Origin: Morchella semilibera
Taxonomy: Eukaryota; Ascomycota; Pezizomycetes; Pezizales; Morchellaceae
Length of the DNA stretch: 64,000 bases
Direction of reading: 5' to 3'
Assembly (NCBI GenBank): GCA_009192285.1
Contig: CM018606.1
Coordinates: 2,222,081 to 2,286,080, forward strand
A program made the translations under genes and the position numbers. The notes beneath the pieces are model-generated. The model had not been told where the DNA came from. It made no database searches and worked only from the letters and a program-made list of their open reading frames with translations. Below are positions 11,936 to 22,813 of this stretch, piece by piece (the first letter of the stretch is position 1; each line of letters opens with the position of its first letter).

Positions 11936-13036
11936 CTATGTCATACCTCCCCTCATTCTTGACAGCTGGTTAATCAACCCATAATAACCATCTCTGCCGC
12001 CTGACCAGCCATGGGAGTCTGCCTTTTCAGCTTCTTCATCGACCTTTCTTTTCTCCTCCTCTCTGCCCATCGCTGCTTCTTGTCTCCTCTCCTGCTGTCG
12101 TTTCGACGCTAACTTCTTCTCTTCTTCTTCCGCAACCTTTGATTCCAGTGCTTCAACAACGGCAATCCTAGCGGGACCCTCAACAGTCCCTTCAAAGATC
12201 TTGGCAAGCTCTTTTAGTTCCCTAATTTTTTCCGAAGCAGCTGGCAGGTCGTCGCAGGACAAAAGGTATAGGATCTCTTCTATAGGGTTTGCGCTAGACT
12301 TCTTCTTTTGGGTTTTATTACTTGATTCAAGTGCACGGATCGGCGAGGGCGTTCGAGGAGGCACAGGAACGCCAAAGGCGTTTTCGAGAGGGGGGTTTAG
12401 GTTGTTGGACTCTGGCTTGGGCTCTTCCGGAGAATCGTGCAGAGGCCAAGCCATGGCATCGCCAAATATCCGAATCACATCTTCAAGGCGCGCACGAACC
12501 GTCGCAAGCATTTCAAGTTTCGAGAGAACATCCGGCTTGTTGCTTTCGGGGGGTGTCTCTATAGCAGTGGTGGCTGTCCCGGTTATGTCGGTGGGCACTC
12601 CGGGTTTCTCGGCTGCTGGAGGCTGGAAATGTTCAATGTCTTGTCGAAGATCTGTAGTTAATGTCGTTGATAATGAGAGAACATCGCTGCGAAGAAGCTC
12701 AACCTCGTAACCAAGACGAGGTGTTAGGCGTAAGATCTCGTCGGTAAGGGTTTGTAGGGTAGTCAAGAGACGTTGTGTTTGAAGATCCAGAGTAGAGAGA
12801 AGGGTAGTGGTTTTGGCCGACAGGGTGGATAAAGATTCTGGGTTTCTAGATTTAGGTATAGGCGTTGAGGAAAGAGCAGAAGGTGGGAGGAGAGGCGGTA
12901 AGGTTGAGTTGAGGTACGCCTTGGCTGAAAAGTTTGGCGAGAGGAAAGGTGCCAAAGCGGGGTCTGCAAGGAGGGATGACGAGGACGAGGCTGCAGTTGG
13001 GGCCCCTGAAGAGGCTACTGGGGCCTGTGAAGTCAT
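11936..13036 (-). CDS. cog7: Conserved oligomeric Golgi (COG) complex subunit 7-like
   Basis: Intronless 366-aa protein. The COG complex tethers recycling vesicles at the Golgi and is needed to keep glycosyltransferases in place. Residues 30-130 resemble the N-terminus of fungal COG7: FLSPNFSAKAYLNSTLPP, then a leucine-rich helix with LTDEILRLTPRLGYEVELLRSDV. The middle is Pro/Ser-rich. The C-terminal third is a charged helix rich in E, K and R, ending in SHGWSGGRDGYYGLI. There is no signal peptide or membrane segment. Fungal COG7 is much shorter than the animal protein, so the length fits. It is divergent from the PARP-E2 fusion gene, sharing a 617-bp promoter region. Assignment rests on remembered family patterns; another coiled-coil Golgi protein is possible. 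Confidence 0.7.
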   Translation of the reverse strand: MTSQAPVASSGAPTAASSSSSLLADPALAPFLSPNFSAKAYLNSTLPPLLPPSALSSTPIPKSRNPESLSTLSAKTTTLLSTLDLQTQRLLTTLQTLTDEILRLTPRLGYEVELLRSDVLSLSTTLTTDLRQDIEHFQPPAAEKPGVPTDITGTATTAIETPPESNKPDVLSKLEMLATVRARLEDVIRIFGDAMAWPLHDSPEEPKPESNNLNPPLENAFGVPVPPRTPSPIRALESSNKTQKKKSSANPIEEILYLLSCDDLPAASEKIRELKELAKIFEGTVEGPARIAVVEALESKVAEEEEKKLASKRQQERRQEAAMGREEEKRKVDEEAEKADSHGWSGGRDGYYGLINQLSRMRGGMT

Positions 13037-13653
13037 TTCTTTCCAATTAGCCTACCAGAAAGAGCTGTAGGTGAGAGCTCTTTGGGTGAGTGATGGCTGG
13101 TGCTTGAGCTTGAAGTTGATGTGAAGTGGGAATATCCAAAGTTAGAGCAGACTAACCCAAAACGTCAGCCCTAGTTACACTTTGTGTAACAGGGCGCTAG
13201 ATGATGATCCTCATTTCCTACTGTGAATCATCAAGTGGCAGCGATGAGCTAGGTAGCTGCCGCCGCAAATCTGCCTCACCTTGCAAGTTAACTCAACTCG
13301 GAGTACCTACATGAAGAATATCAATTGGTAGAGTGGGACCCGGTTCTAGATCTTCACCCAGACTTGGTTCGCCAAATCCTGTATTCTACGAGCCGTCTCA
13401 CATCTAAATGTTCCGCTGTGGTTGGAGAAGACTCTACAGTAAATGCTTGGCATGTTGTACGAACACGCGGGGCAGCAGACGGTTGCCTGGCAAGGAGCTC
13501 CCAGCAACGCATCACTCATCATTATTCTACCTAGATTTACCTTTCCCTTCCACCCCTCTCTGAAATTCTGTCACTGCATCTCCATTTAAGCACACCATCG
13601 GTGCCCTTCTTTAAGCCATTGTTGATTAATTGTCAGCTAAAGCAACGATAAAC
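13037..13653. promoter_or_regulatory. Shared divergent promoter region, COG7-like / PARP-E2
   Basis: This is a 617-bp gap between head-to-head start codons. It has C/T-rich stretches near 13540-13620, just upstream of the plus-strand gene, and no clear TATA box. No other gene is seen. Confidence 0.5.
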
Positions 13654-16600
13654 ATGCCTAGAAAATCGTTTTTTGCCGACCTGGAGCGAATTCAGAGACC
13701 TGATGGTGTCGATAGCTGTATTTCCGGTATGTTTCCCAGCTTCCCTGCTAGAGTAGGTGGCGATGGAGGCTCTTGGTGCTTGTAAGAGCTCTAGTAGCTC
13801 CATTAAGAGAAACTATCTTTCTTGTTTTAGACAAGAGAACATAGATTGGTTAAGCAAAAATATTTATTGAGGCATTGTGTCTTTACTTGATCGAAACCAG
13901 AGGTTTTGTTTCGGACTACCACTAATTGATGAGGACTGTAGACGTTCACCGGGGGGATGATGATGGGTCCTTCAACTTCACCTTTACACCAGGAGGCACT
14001 GGTTCTGGTAATAGAGGGATTGGGATTACTGCAATGATTCCAGGTTTGTCTATCTCAGCATTTTCTTTCTACTCTTTATTCAGATACCGTTTGCTACACT
14101 CCTTGAAAGATGCATGCAACAAACTTTGGGGAGCTTCATTAGTAAAACTTTGTGCTCCCATTGCTGCAATCGATAACGCATAATTCCATCGAAGGAAGAA
14201 GGGAAAAAACCTACTTAATTTATTCCCTCGCTCTATTCTCCCTTGAGACCGCAATATAATAGTGATCTTAAAGTACTTAGAGCTAATCATATTCTCGATA
14301 GAACTGAGCGATTATCCGGATTCACACCAGACATATTTGTACACAAATTCCGAAGCTCCAGGTGCTGTCACTAGTGCACTTGCAAAGTTCTCCCCACAGA
14401 TTCCGCAGCCACTATCTGTGCTTCTTGCTGCGGTCTCACGCTCTTTGAGCAAAGCGATGGGCAACTCTGGGTTGGAAGATTCAGTAGATTCAGATGTGTC
14501 TATGGAGGACAACGAATTTGAAAATAGTGATGAGGATTTCCAAAACGAAGAGGACGACATCGATGAGGAGGACGATTTATCTATCGGGGGTTGGGAAGAA
14601 GATTACCAGAACCCTGTTGGAAGAGTCCCACAACTTAGCTCATCTGAGAAGGATGAGTTTTCACAAGAGAATCTGAGCCCGACAGAGGCACGCAGGTTGA
14701 GGGAGGCGTTCAGGCGTGACCTTAGATCAGCAAAAATGGCCGGATTTAAAATTGGCGTACTTGGAGATTATCGCGGTGGAATGGACCTTTACGTTTCTCT
14801 TGGTATTCGCGTATCAAAGCTAGGGATTTCGGGTGAGGCAATTGATGCGTGGAAGTTGGATAAGCGGAAGTACTTCATCCTGCTCATCCACTACTCATCA
14901 TATTATCAAACCTTGGAAAAACTCACTGGAGAGAGTGGGGGTTATCATGCCAAGAAGAGTGTAGAACTGTGTGTTGGTACCGCTACCAGGTATAAGCCGA
15001 CACTGCTTGAGGCAATTGGAGCCTTCAGCAAAATCAGTGCTTTTGATAGCACTCAGGCTTCATCTAATGGCAGTAAGGAAGGCGATAATGGGGAAGGAGT
15101 AACTGAGGAAATATCGCAAGAGGACGGCTTTCGCGGGGTGTTTATTAGTAGACCCCTTAACGAGTTGTTAAACTCGAGACTAATACAGTTGGTAAAATAT
15201 CGAATTCAACATGGGTTTGGATGGGATGGGGCAGAAAGATATTACATCGGTGAGAAATACCTATAATTACACCAGTATCAGAAATGTTAACGCCTTACGT
15301 GACCGCAGATAGTCAAGGCCGCGAATCCAACAGTTTAGGCCACATCGACAGTAGATACTATGATTACCAAGAACCGAAGAGGGCTCTCTCAAAGATCATA
15401 ACTGATGATGCCTTCACAACCTCATCGCCTAAAGATGCGTCTTTTCCACTACTTGCTATGCAGTTAGCTCTTCGCCACTTGGTCCGATGCACGGAATTCT
15501 GCCTTGTGTGCCATACAAAGGTTCAAAATGATTTCGAAGCTCTTAAGCCTTATGTGTGCTCAAGTCCGCTATGTCTGTACCAGTACATGTCTCTTGGGTT
15601 TGGTCCAAGTATCGAACACGAGATAATCTCACAGCCTACAGTTGTCGACCTGTTGATCAGCTTCTGTTATATTTCAGTAAGGTTTGATAAGTTGGACGAG
15701 TTTCCTTCCGGCATGAATCTTACAGTTCCTGACACACCCCTCGAGACCTTTCAAGCTAACTATCACCGGACGAAACACGAGCTTTTGCTCAGTCAAGGCC
15801 CGGATACGGTAAGGCCGCCACTCAAAGTGGGTGACTGGATCATGATAAATGTCGAGGGAAATGGGGGTATTGCATTGGAAACCTTTCATGCGAGGGTTAC
15901 GGAGACAGACTACTTTCCCAAAGTTAGGATTTCTCCCCCAGTAGGAGTTACGACCTCGACTTTCATCTCTGTACTTCCGAACTCCGCACCAGCTGCTTAC
16001 AGAGTCTCTACCAACCCACTTTCAGCTTCTGTTCCGGTGCAGCCACCGCAGCCATCAGAGCAGCAGCAGGAACCTATAAATGAGCTTCCAAGAGTTGTAC
16101 CGGTCTCATTTTCAATTTATAGTGCAAACTTTGATTCTTTGCCCAAACAAAAGAAAACACAAAGCATTCTTCAAATACTTGAAACACTTCCCTCAGTAGC
16201 AGAAATGAGACTGTGGCTGCAACGAAACACAAAAGTCGGCGAGGAAGCAAATTTGAAGATGTGGAAGAGCAGAATATCACCTCCAGCTCTTGGTATCTTA
16301 AGATGGATTATTGCAAGTAACAGAAGCTGTATTGTTCCAGTCGATCATGAGCTGGATCCCTGCGGATCTATTGTCAACGGTTTGGGGAGTAAAAGGGGGT
16401 CAGAACAACGGGTTTGGGGTATGGGAGACTGGTTGCAGTTTAGGTTTGCTATGGGTGCACCAGACAAGGAGCAGAGGTTCTTGGAGGCTGTTCAGGATGC
16501 CCAGAAAAGACTAAACCAACTTCGTATGAGACTCCAGACCCTTCACTGCGATTTTTCTAATAGCACTTAGATTCTTCCCTTTTTGCTTTTCACGGGTCAC

Positions 16601-18086
16601 CCTTGTCGAATTGGCACTCAATTATTCGCGAAGGCCTCCACTTCAAGAAGACACAACACGGGAGAGCATATGGAAATGGTTGTTACCATAGCTTAGATTT
16701 ACATGTATCAATGGGGTACTCTGGTACACTTGCTCCGAGTAATTTTGGCCAAACTACGATCGTTCCAAGCTGGTCCCAGAGCGTATTGAAGATTGAGGCA
16801 GCCATCAGCTTGAACGAAATTGTCAACGCTCCCAATGAGTTCGTATCAAAGGTAAATATATCTTCAGGGCATTTGTTTTGTTTTTAGTTTCTAATTCAGT
16901 CTAGACACCGCATCTCGTTGTGGACCAACTGGACTGGATTCAAACGAGATATTTATTCATAAAGATTCAAGGCAGTAAGAGCGTACCCGTGGACGACGGA
17001 TCCAATTCAAGGCCAACTCATTTCCACCCACAGGACGAGTTTTTCACTCCTAAGGGATTTTTTGGCAACCTCATTATTCCTGCTACAGTTTCTAGCTACC
17101 GGGCCAGAAACCTGCTGTTTCCCGGCGGTCCAGCCCCACCTACCCCATCATTATCGCCCACAAAACTTGCAAGGATGAAATTCAAAAAGATATCAGATTT
17201 ATTGCCCGCACTTGGATCATTTTCTAATAATTCAGTAATATTAGATGATGACAAGGATGATGACCTTGCTGATGACGCAAGCATCGCTACCGAAAATTCT
17301 GATCTCCTAGCTTTGATTTCAGATGACGAAGATAATCTCCTTCTTTCTTACGAAGAGAGTAGCAACATAGATCATAAAACCAAGGTGTCCTCTCCTGCGA
17401 ATATATCAAAGGCGGGGCATTTGTACCAGGTAGTCTCGATATATCTGACCTCCCAACGCTTCCATTGCCCTCATATGCTTCTGGGGGGGCAAGTAAAAGA
17501 ATACAGAGCGACCTTAGGAGTATTGTGAGGCTTCAGCAGGCACATCCACTTGAAGAGCTCGGGTGGTATGTCGATACCAGCCGTACAGATAATATATATC
17601 AGTGGATTGTTGAACTTCACAGTTTTCCCGAGCACTTGCCGCTATTCAAAGACATGAAGGAGAAAAGTGTCAAGAGTATTGTGCTCGAGATGCGATTTGG
17701 GAGCCAATATCCCATGAGTCCCCCATTCATTAGGGTCGTCAAGCCTAGATTTATGGGATTTGGTCAAGGTGGCGGTGGACATGTGACTGTTGGCGGTGCG
17801 CTTTGCATGGAATTGCTCACAAATTCTGGGTGGAGTGCGGTTAGTAGTCTGGAAAGCGTTCTTCTACAAGTGGCAAGTCTCGACAACCTCTTATCTACAA
17901 TGAATGTTTTTAATAATATGGCTAATATCCTATCAGAGAATGATGATTGCAGAGGAATCACCACCAGCTAGATTAGCGCCCGGTCCAGTACAATCTTATT
18001 CACCATCGGAAGCAAGGGAGGCGTACCTCAGAGCTTGCAGAGCGCACGGATGGTCCGTGCCAGAAGACTTTGCAAGCATCGTTTAG
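13654..18086 (+). CDS. PARP-type ADP-ribosyltransferase fused to a UBE2Q-type ubiquitin-conjugating domain
   Basis: Eight exons (13654-13726, 13942-14043, 14302-15249, 15282-16523, 16571-16851, 16905-17358, 17412-17872, 17937-18086) give 1236 aa with consistent phases. The N-terminus has two RWD-like blocks: IPELSDYPDSHQTYLYT, and a later one with MDLYVSLGIRVSKLG. A PARP catalytic domain spans roughly 540-900: LCLYQYMSLGFG, then FAFHGSPLSNWHSIIREGL (His796), GRAYGNGCY (Tyr827) and LDWIQTRYLFIK. An acidic linker follows. The UBC domain (about 1055-1215) has GGALCMELLT with putative catalytic Cys1165 and PPARLA at its end, as in UBE2Q. The canonical PARP glutamate is not evident, so mono-ADP-ribosylation is more likely, as in PARP6/8 relatives. 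Intron 17359-17411 is the least certain, and the last intron appears to be GC-AG. Such fusions are known in fungi; substrates are unknown. Confidence 0.9.
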
Positions 18087-18975
18087 ATGGGTCTGGTCGA
18101 TCTCAGGAAAATACAATTAAACCGATCCATCCCGTTTTTTAATTCTTTTTTCAAGGTATAGCATTAGTATAGGCGTATGTGATGGGTTTTTTGAGTGCGT
18201 AATGGATTCCCATCTTTTGACAGTTACCCCTGTCTTGGTGTAGGGATGGAGTAAGGCGTCTGATATCGGGCGGTTAGATCGATTTTTCGGGGTCAATGTG
18301 CTCCTATTCCTGTAGCTTTATATCAACTGTCTATATGTTGATAACTTCTTGAAATTTAGCAGACTTTACTGTATGTTTTCACCCTGCATAGTTAGAACTG
18401 GGTAAGGTCCCTGAGGGTGTTGGTGACACCAAAAGTCGCTACGGAAAAGCAACTGTTAGCTATTTTTTTTTTCTTTGGAGGGGATTAATCATCCCTTAAT
18501 CTGCACGATAGAGAAGCTTCTAGGTGGGTGTCAACATAAGTAAACCCCGACACTCTTAGTTAGTCGGATATGATTCACCTAAATCTATTCAACTCAGAGG
18601 ACCATCTTATCCCACTCTCCCTTGGTCCCCATACCCGCCCCTCTTCCCCCGCACCCGAAAATTTGACCGAGTGACAGCTCATGATTTGACTTCACAGCCC
18701 AGCCTTGAACAAGACCCTCCTTCACAACTTTCAAGTGGAGACAATGAATGTCTATTGGGCGTATAGTTGTATAAAGAACATGCTTGTGAACATGTACGGT
18801 ATCCTATCGTGACTAGCGAAGTTCGATGTGGTAACCAAATAAATCCTAGCGTTGAAACACTTGGCGGTACCTGTAGATATGTGTGTGTATCTAGCAATAG
18901 ATAGCGGGGCAACAGCTGTATACTCTTACGGAGAGCTATTCCAGTTAAAACACCTCATATACATGCAGCGTTATA
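18087..18975. other. Intergenic, no gene seen
   Basis: This tract holds the 3' untranslated region of the PARP-E2 gene and a spacer. No coding region or RNA gene is recognisable. Confidence 0.5.
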
Positions 18976-19370
18976 TATACATGTATGATGCGGCGCGTCT
19001 TAAAGGTGACATGCCGGTATCTCAGCTGGAACAATCATAGCCACTCCGGCTGCTTGTTGACCAATAAGAGCCTTGGATTCCAGCCATGTTATGGCTGAAA
19101 ACTGCAAGTGTGTGATGTAGGGGGTATAAATGGGTATAATACTGTTCCACTCCACCAGGTCTTGGCGCTTTTTACATACAAAAATAGGTAAATGGCATCT
19201 CTTATAACTTTTTCAACAGACAAGATATCAAAAATCTAACACACAAATGTCTTCATCATACCTGTATCTACAATTTTGTGTGTTAGATTTTTGATATTTT
19301 GTCTTGTTGAAAAGTTATAAGCGATGCAACTTTTGTCACCTTTAAGCTGCACCGCACCATATCTAGATAC
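18976..19370. mobile_element. Fold-back MITE-like element upstream of the bZIP gene
   Basis: Outer imperfect terminal inverted repeats occur at 18976-19010 and 19336-19370 and share CTTAAAGGTGAC. Inside them is a near-perfect inverted repeat, arms 19195-19247 and 19275-19327 around a 27-nt loop. The shared arm core is ATCAAAAATCTAACACACAA. No coding capacity. A TATAAA at 19125-19130 lies inside it, about 490 bp before the bZIP ATG. Confidence 0.7.
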
Positions 19371-19616
19371 TCTACGTTTCTTTGACCACGCCCCACCCCG
19401 TGATCCGTGCAGTTGTTGCAGCAGGGGGGGGGAAGGGTTAGGGTTCATTGAACAAAGGACCACTAAAACAGTCTCGATCACAAGATTTCTATCGATCGGC
19501 TCGGAAAGGTTACCCAGCACTTACTACATACCACAAACTCGAAAGAAACCTCCCATATCACAAATCGCAAAAAAAAAAAGACGAGCAAAAAATAAAAAAT
19601 AAAATAAAATAAAGAA

Positions 19617-20342
19617 ATGTCAGGCTCCTACCTGCAGAGCCTAGGCCTCAACCAGGTCAAGCCCGAGCCCTACACTACCTACTCCACCGCAAGCTCCGAC
19701 GACGGCCTGGGCGATGGCGGACTGGACCTCTTCACGAACTCGACATTCGACTTCCTGGACGCTGCCGACTTCGAGATCAACACCCCCGCAGCCGCCGCCG
19801 CCGCCGCCACCCCCGCAGCCGCTGTCACCAACGCAGAGGAGACAAAGATGGACCTGTTTGCAGCAGAGAACATCTTTGGCGGCCTGGGCGACGTGGGACC
19901 GTTCGTCGGCGACGCCAGCAACAACAACGCAGGCTATGATGTAATGAGACTCCCCGCCAGCTCTGCGGTCCGGAACACCTTCGGCACGGCGCCAACACAG
20001 TATCCGCCGGTGGTGGCTGACGCGGCGGCTACTCCAACGGCCTCGGCGCAGCCGAAAGGGGGAAGGAAAAAGACCGCGGCAAAACCCGAGGCGGTGAGCG
20101 CGGCGGAGGAGGATAAGAGGAGGAGGAACACGGCGGCGTCGGCGCGCTTCAGGGTAAAGAAGAAGCAGCATGAGCAGCAGCTGAGGGATAAGACGAAGGA
20201 GCTGACGGAGCACGCAGCGAGACTGGAGGAGAAGGTGAGGAAGTTGGAGATGGAGAATGAGTTGCTGAGGGGACTCATTATCGAGAAGAATGGAGAGGGG
20301 ACAGCGTCGTTTATGGAGGGCGGGATGGAATTTGGGGCTTAG
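19617..20342 (+). CDS. bZIP transcription factor, CYS3/MetR-like
   Basis: Intronless 241-aa nuclear regulator. The basic region (164-184) reads EEDKRRRNTAASARFRVKKK, which closely matches the CYS-3/MetR group controlling sulfur acquisition in filamentous ascomycetes. The zipper follows in perfect heptads: Leu189, 196, 203, 210 and 217, ending LRGLIIEKN. The N-terminus is acidic and carries a polyalanine tract (57-69), typical of an activation or spacer region. The gene is GC-rich and shifts from C-rich to G-rich along the coding strand. It is preceded by an A-rich leader and the fold-back element, and followed within 6 bp of the stop by a pentanucleotide microsatellite. bZIP identity is certain; the sulfur role is inferred from the basic region only. 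Confidence 0.92.
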   Translation: MSGSYLQSLGLNQVKPEPYTTYSTASSDDGLGDGGLDLFTNSTFDFLDAADFEINTPAAAAAAATPAAAVTNAEETKMDLFAAENIFGGLGDVGPFVGDASNNNAGYDVMRLPASSAVRNTFGTAPTQYPPVVADAAATPTASAQPKGGRKKTAAKPEAVSAAEEDKRRRNTAASARFRVKKKQHEQQLRDKTKELTEHAARLEEKVRKLEMENELLRGLIIEKNGEGTASFMEGGMEFGA

Positions 20343-20347
20343 TTCGG

Positions 20348-20386
20348 GTCGAGTCGAGTCGAGTCGAGTCGAGTCGAGTCGAGTCG
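20348..20386. repeat. Pentanucleotide microsatellite (GTCGA)n
   Basis: Seven to eight GTCGA units lie in the presumed 3' untranslated region of the bZIP gene, starting 6 bp after the stop codon. Confidence 0.95.
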
Positions 20387-21752
20387 GGCCAGGTCTCTTT
20401 CTCCCGCTCTCCTTCTTTGTACCCTTTTTTTTTTATTTAAAGTGTCGGTCGTCTTAGAGCACCACTTTTTTGAACGCCTTTGTAGACTTGGTTTCCGTCT
20501 GGGAGGCTTTTTTGTCCGGTTTTTCTTTTTTGCCCTTGTGGGACCTTGTGGGACTGTGGTTTCCGTCGTCCACTACTCTCATACTCTAGGGATATATAGA
20601 ATATTGGCAACTCCTTTCCTTTCTTTTTTTTTCTTCTTTCTCCTACACCACGGATGGATATGATAAGATATGGTTAATGAGAGTGTATGCTTGTCTACCT
20701 ACCTCCCTGCCTGCCTGCCTGCCTTTCTTGGGTTATGAGTAACTCTGTGTATGTTATGGCCGTCGGATTCTATTTAAAAAAAAACTCGCTTTTTGAAGGT
20801 GTCGATTCAATCATTTCCCGCACTTCCGGTTTTGGGCGTGGGGCGTGGGGTGCGGTAAGTGGGGGTGGAGTTGTGAGTGACGTAGTGATAACTAAATGTA
20901 GATGAGGAGGTGCGGACCAGCGCTGTCAAATGAGGGGAGTGTAAATAATTTGCTAGTAGGTAGCAGCGACGAAGTACAGAACAAATTCATCGGGACGTTA
21001 TTTCTCTCTTTTATATAGAGTTGTCCCCAAAGCCGGTCTGTTGGAGGCTGGATGTGCTCTTTGTAGGGTTCATCGTCATCCATCCCGTAGCCGGCCCGGA
21101 CGCCCTTTGACGGTGGACAACATACATGGATGTGATAGAGCCCATGTGTAAATCCGTTTGTTTGGTCATTGATAAATATATTTGGCCTGGAGGTTTCTAT
21201 TATATAGTATGACTCGGCTCGTCGTCGAGGCCAACACCTAAGCTGGTACGCGCCGGCTGCAGCATGTGTATACACGAGTTAGTAACTCATCTAAGAAGTT
21301 AGGCGTATAGACTTGTTTTTTTTGATAGTATCTCAACAGAGAGGAGATGTGTTGGAAGTCTGATATATCTACCATTAACTACATTTAGTTTTTAGCACTC
21401 CCGCTTAAGGATTACCGCGGGGCCCACAGGCCTGCATCGATGCAGAAAGGCCATGAAGGCTCAAGATGTAGATATATCCGCACCACTACATGTAGTGGTA
21501 CTGAACCTGCTACGTACTTTCTGCGGATTCAACCCATGGGTGACGTGACACACTTCCAGTGCCAGGCATCGTCTGTTTGTGCCGTGGCCATAGACGGGTC
21601 CTGGGGGAATAGTCGTTCTTTTGGTTTTTTTTTTACTGGTAATATGGTGGTGGTACGCACTGGGGAGGGCAGTCAGGGTTAGCTTGGTCTTGTTTCCGGA
21701 CTTTGTCACTAGATGACTCTCGGTGTGAGAAACAAACATTTATTTATACTTA
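20387..21752. other. Intergenic, no gene seen
   Basis: T-rich 3' region of the bZIP gene followed by spacer. Short open frames on both strands show no recognisable protein family. Confidence 0.5.
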
Positions 21753-21978
21753 GGGTCCGTTTGGGAGCCGGGACCGTAGAAAACCCCGTTTTGCTTAGAC
21801 CTTGGTTCATGGGGTGGAAACGGGGAAATTTTAAAACCGAGTTTTGATGGAGTTAACGTTGTTTTCGGGACCCGCAGATGGGCTGCCAAACGTTACTTGT
21901 CTTCTCAGAACAGAGTTTTCACCAGAACGGAGTTTCAAGCCTCAACAACCCTGTTCCGGACGGCTCCCAAACGGGCCC
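21753..21978. mobile_element. PIF/Harbinger-like MITE with TTA target duplication
   Basis: A 226-bp element begins GGGTCCGTTTGGGAGCCG and ends with the inverted counterpart GGCTCCCAAACGGGCCC. It is flanked on both sides by TTA (21750-21752 and 21979-21981). TIRs starting GGGTCCGTTTGG with a 3-bp TTA/TAA duplication are typical of PIF/Harbinger non-autonomous elements. It has no coding capacity. Confidence 0.88.
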
Positions 21979-22813
21979 TTAACTGCATATAAGTAGATGA
22001 ATGCATGTACCTACATGGAAGAGCAGGGGAATGAGGGTTAACGGGATATGCAGTACGAATGGGGCAGGCTGGAAAAGGAAGAAAATGTCTAAAAAGCAGG
22101 AGGGAATATGTGCCTGGTGAATAATGAGGCTCGAGAAAGAGAGCGCGGCAGGCTGGTCAGTACTGAGGAAGCGGAGAAGATTGTTTGTGTTTATTTCCTA
22201 TGTTGTTATTTCTCATAGCACGGTATCTATTATGACGAGGAAAATTACATGTAGTCTACCCCCGGAAAGGGGGAGGGGCGACTTCCATAACCCGCAGGTT
22301 GCATGCATGTATGAGTTGAAGCGAGTGATAAGCTATGATTAAGGATTTTTTGTTTGTTTAATTCATTAATTGCGTCTTGATGATCGATTGATGCATAACT
22401 CATGCATTGAGTTTGTTGTCGTCAAATCAATTATTGAATATTAAGTACCTTGATGTTCATTATATTATTAAGCATTTTGGAACAAACAATATTTCAGAGC
22501 TAATCGATTGGTCGATTGATCAATTATTATTATTATCCACAGAAACAATAAAAGGGTATGATTATGCTAGAGTTACAGAGATTCCCAATTTCATCTAGTT
22601 ATCGGTGTTACATGTATACTCCTTCCCTTTTATCCCTATTGCAGTCGCCTTGTTGCCTTGATAGCTTGTCACAATCTGTTCATTTCCTCACTCATTCCCT
22701 TGTTCCCATTTGCATATCCCCACTGACCTCTTGAGTTTATTTTCCACTGTCCATCTCCCATATGATCACCACTGCTTTCGACCTCCTCCAGACCTCGAGA
22801 ACGCAACATCCCA
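21979..22813. other. Intergenic, AT-rich
   Basis: Spacer with AT-rich stretches (22330-22560), lying between the MITE and the 3' end of the minus-strand CCCH gene. No gene seen. Confidence 0.5.

Noticed and set aside
17359-17411. Frameshift mutation in the PARP-E2 gene
   Set aside because: A phase-consistent 53-nt intron explains the frame change and the rest of the gene is intact, though the splice signals are weak.
19641-20278. Minus-strand frames overlapping the bZIP gene
   Set aside because: They are GC-rich antisense shadows of the polyalanine and basic-region coding sequence.
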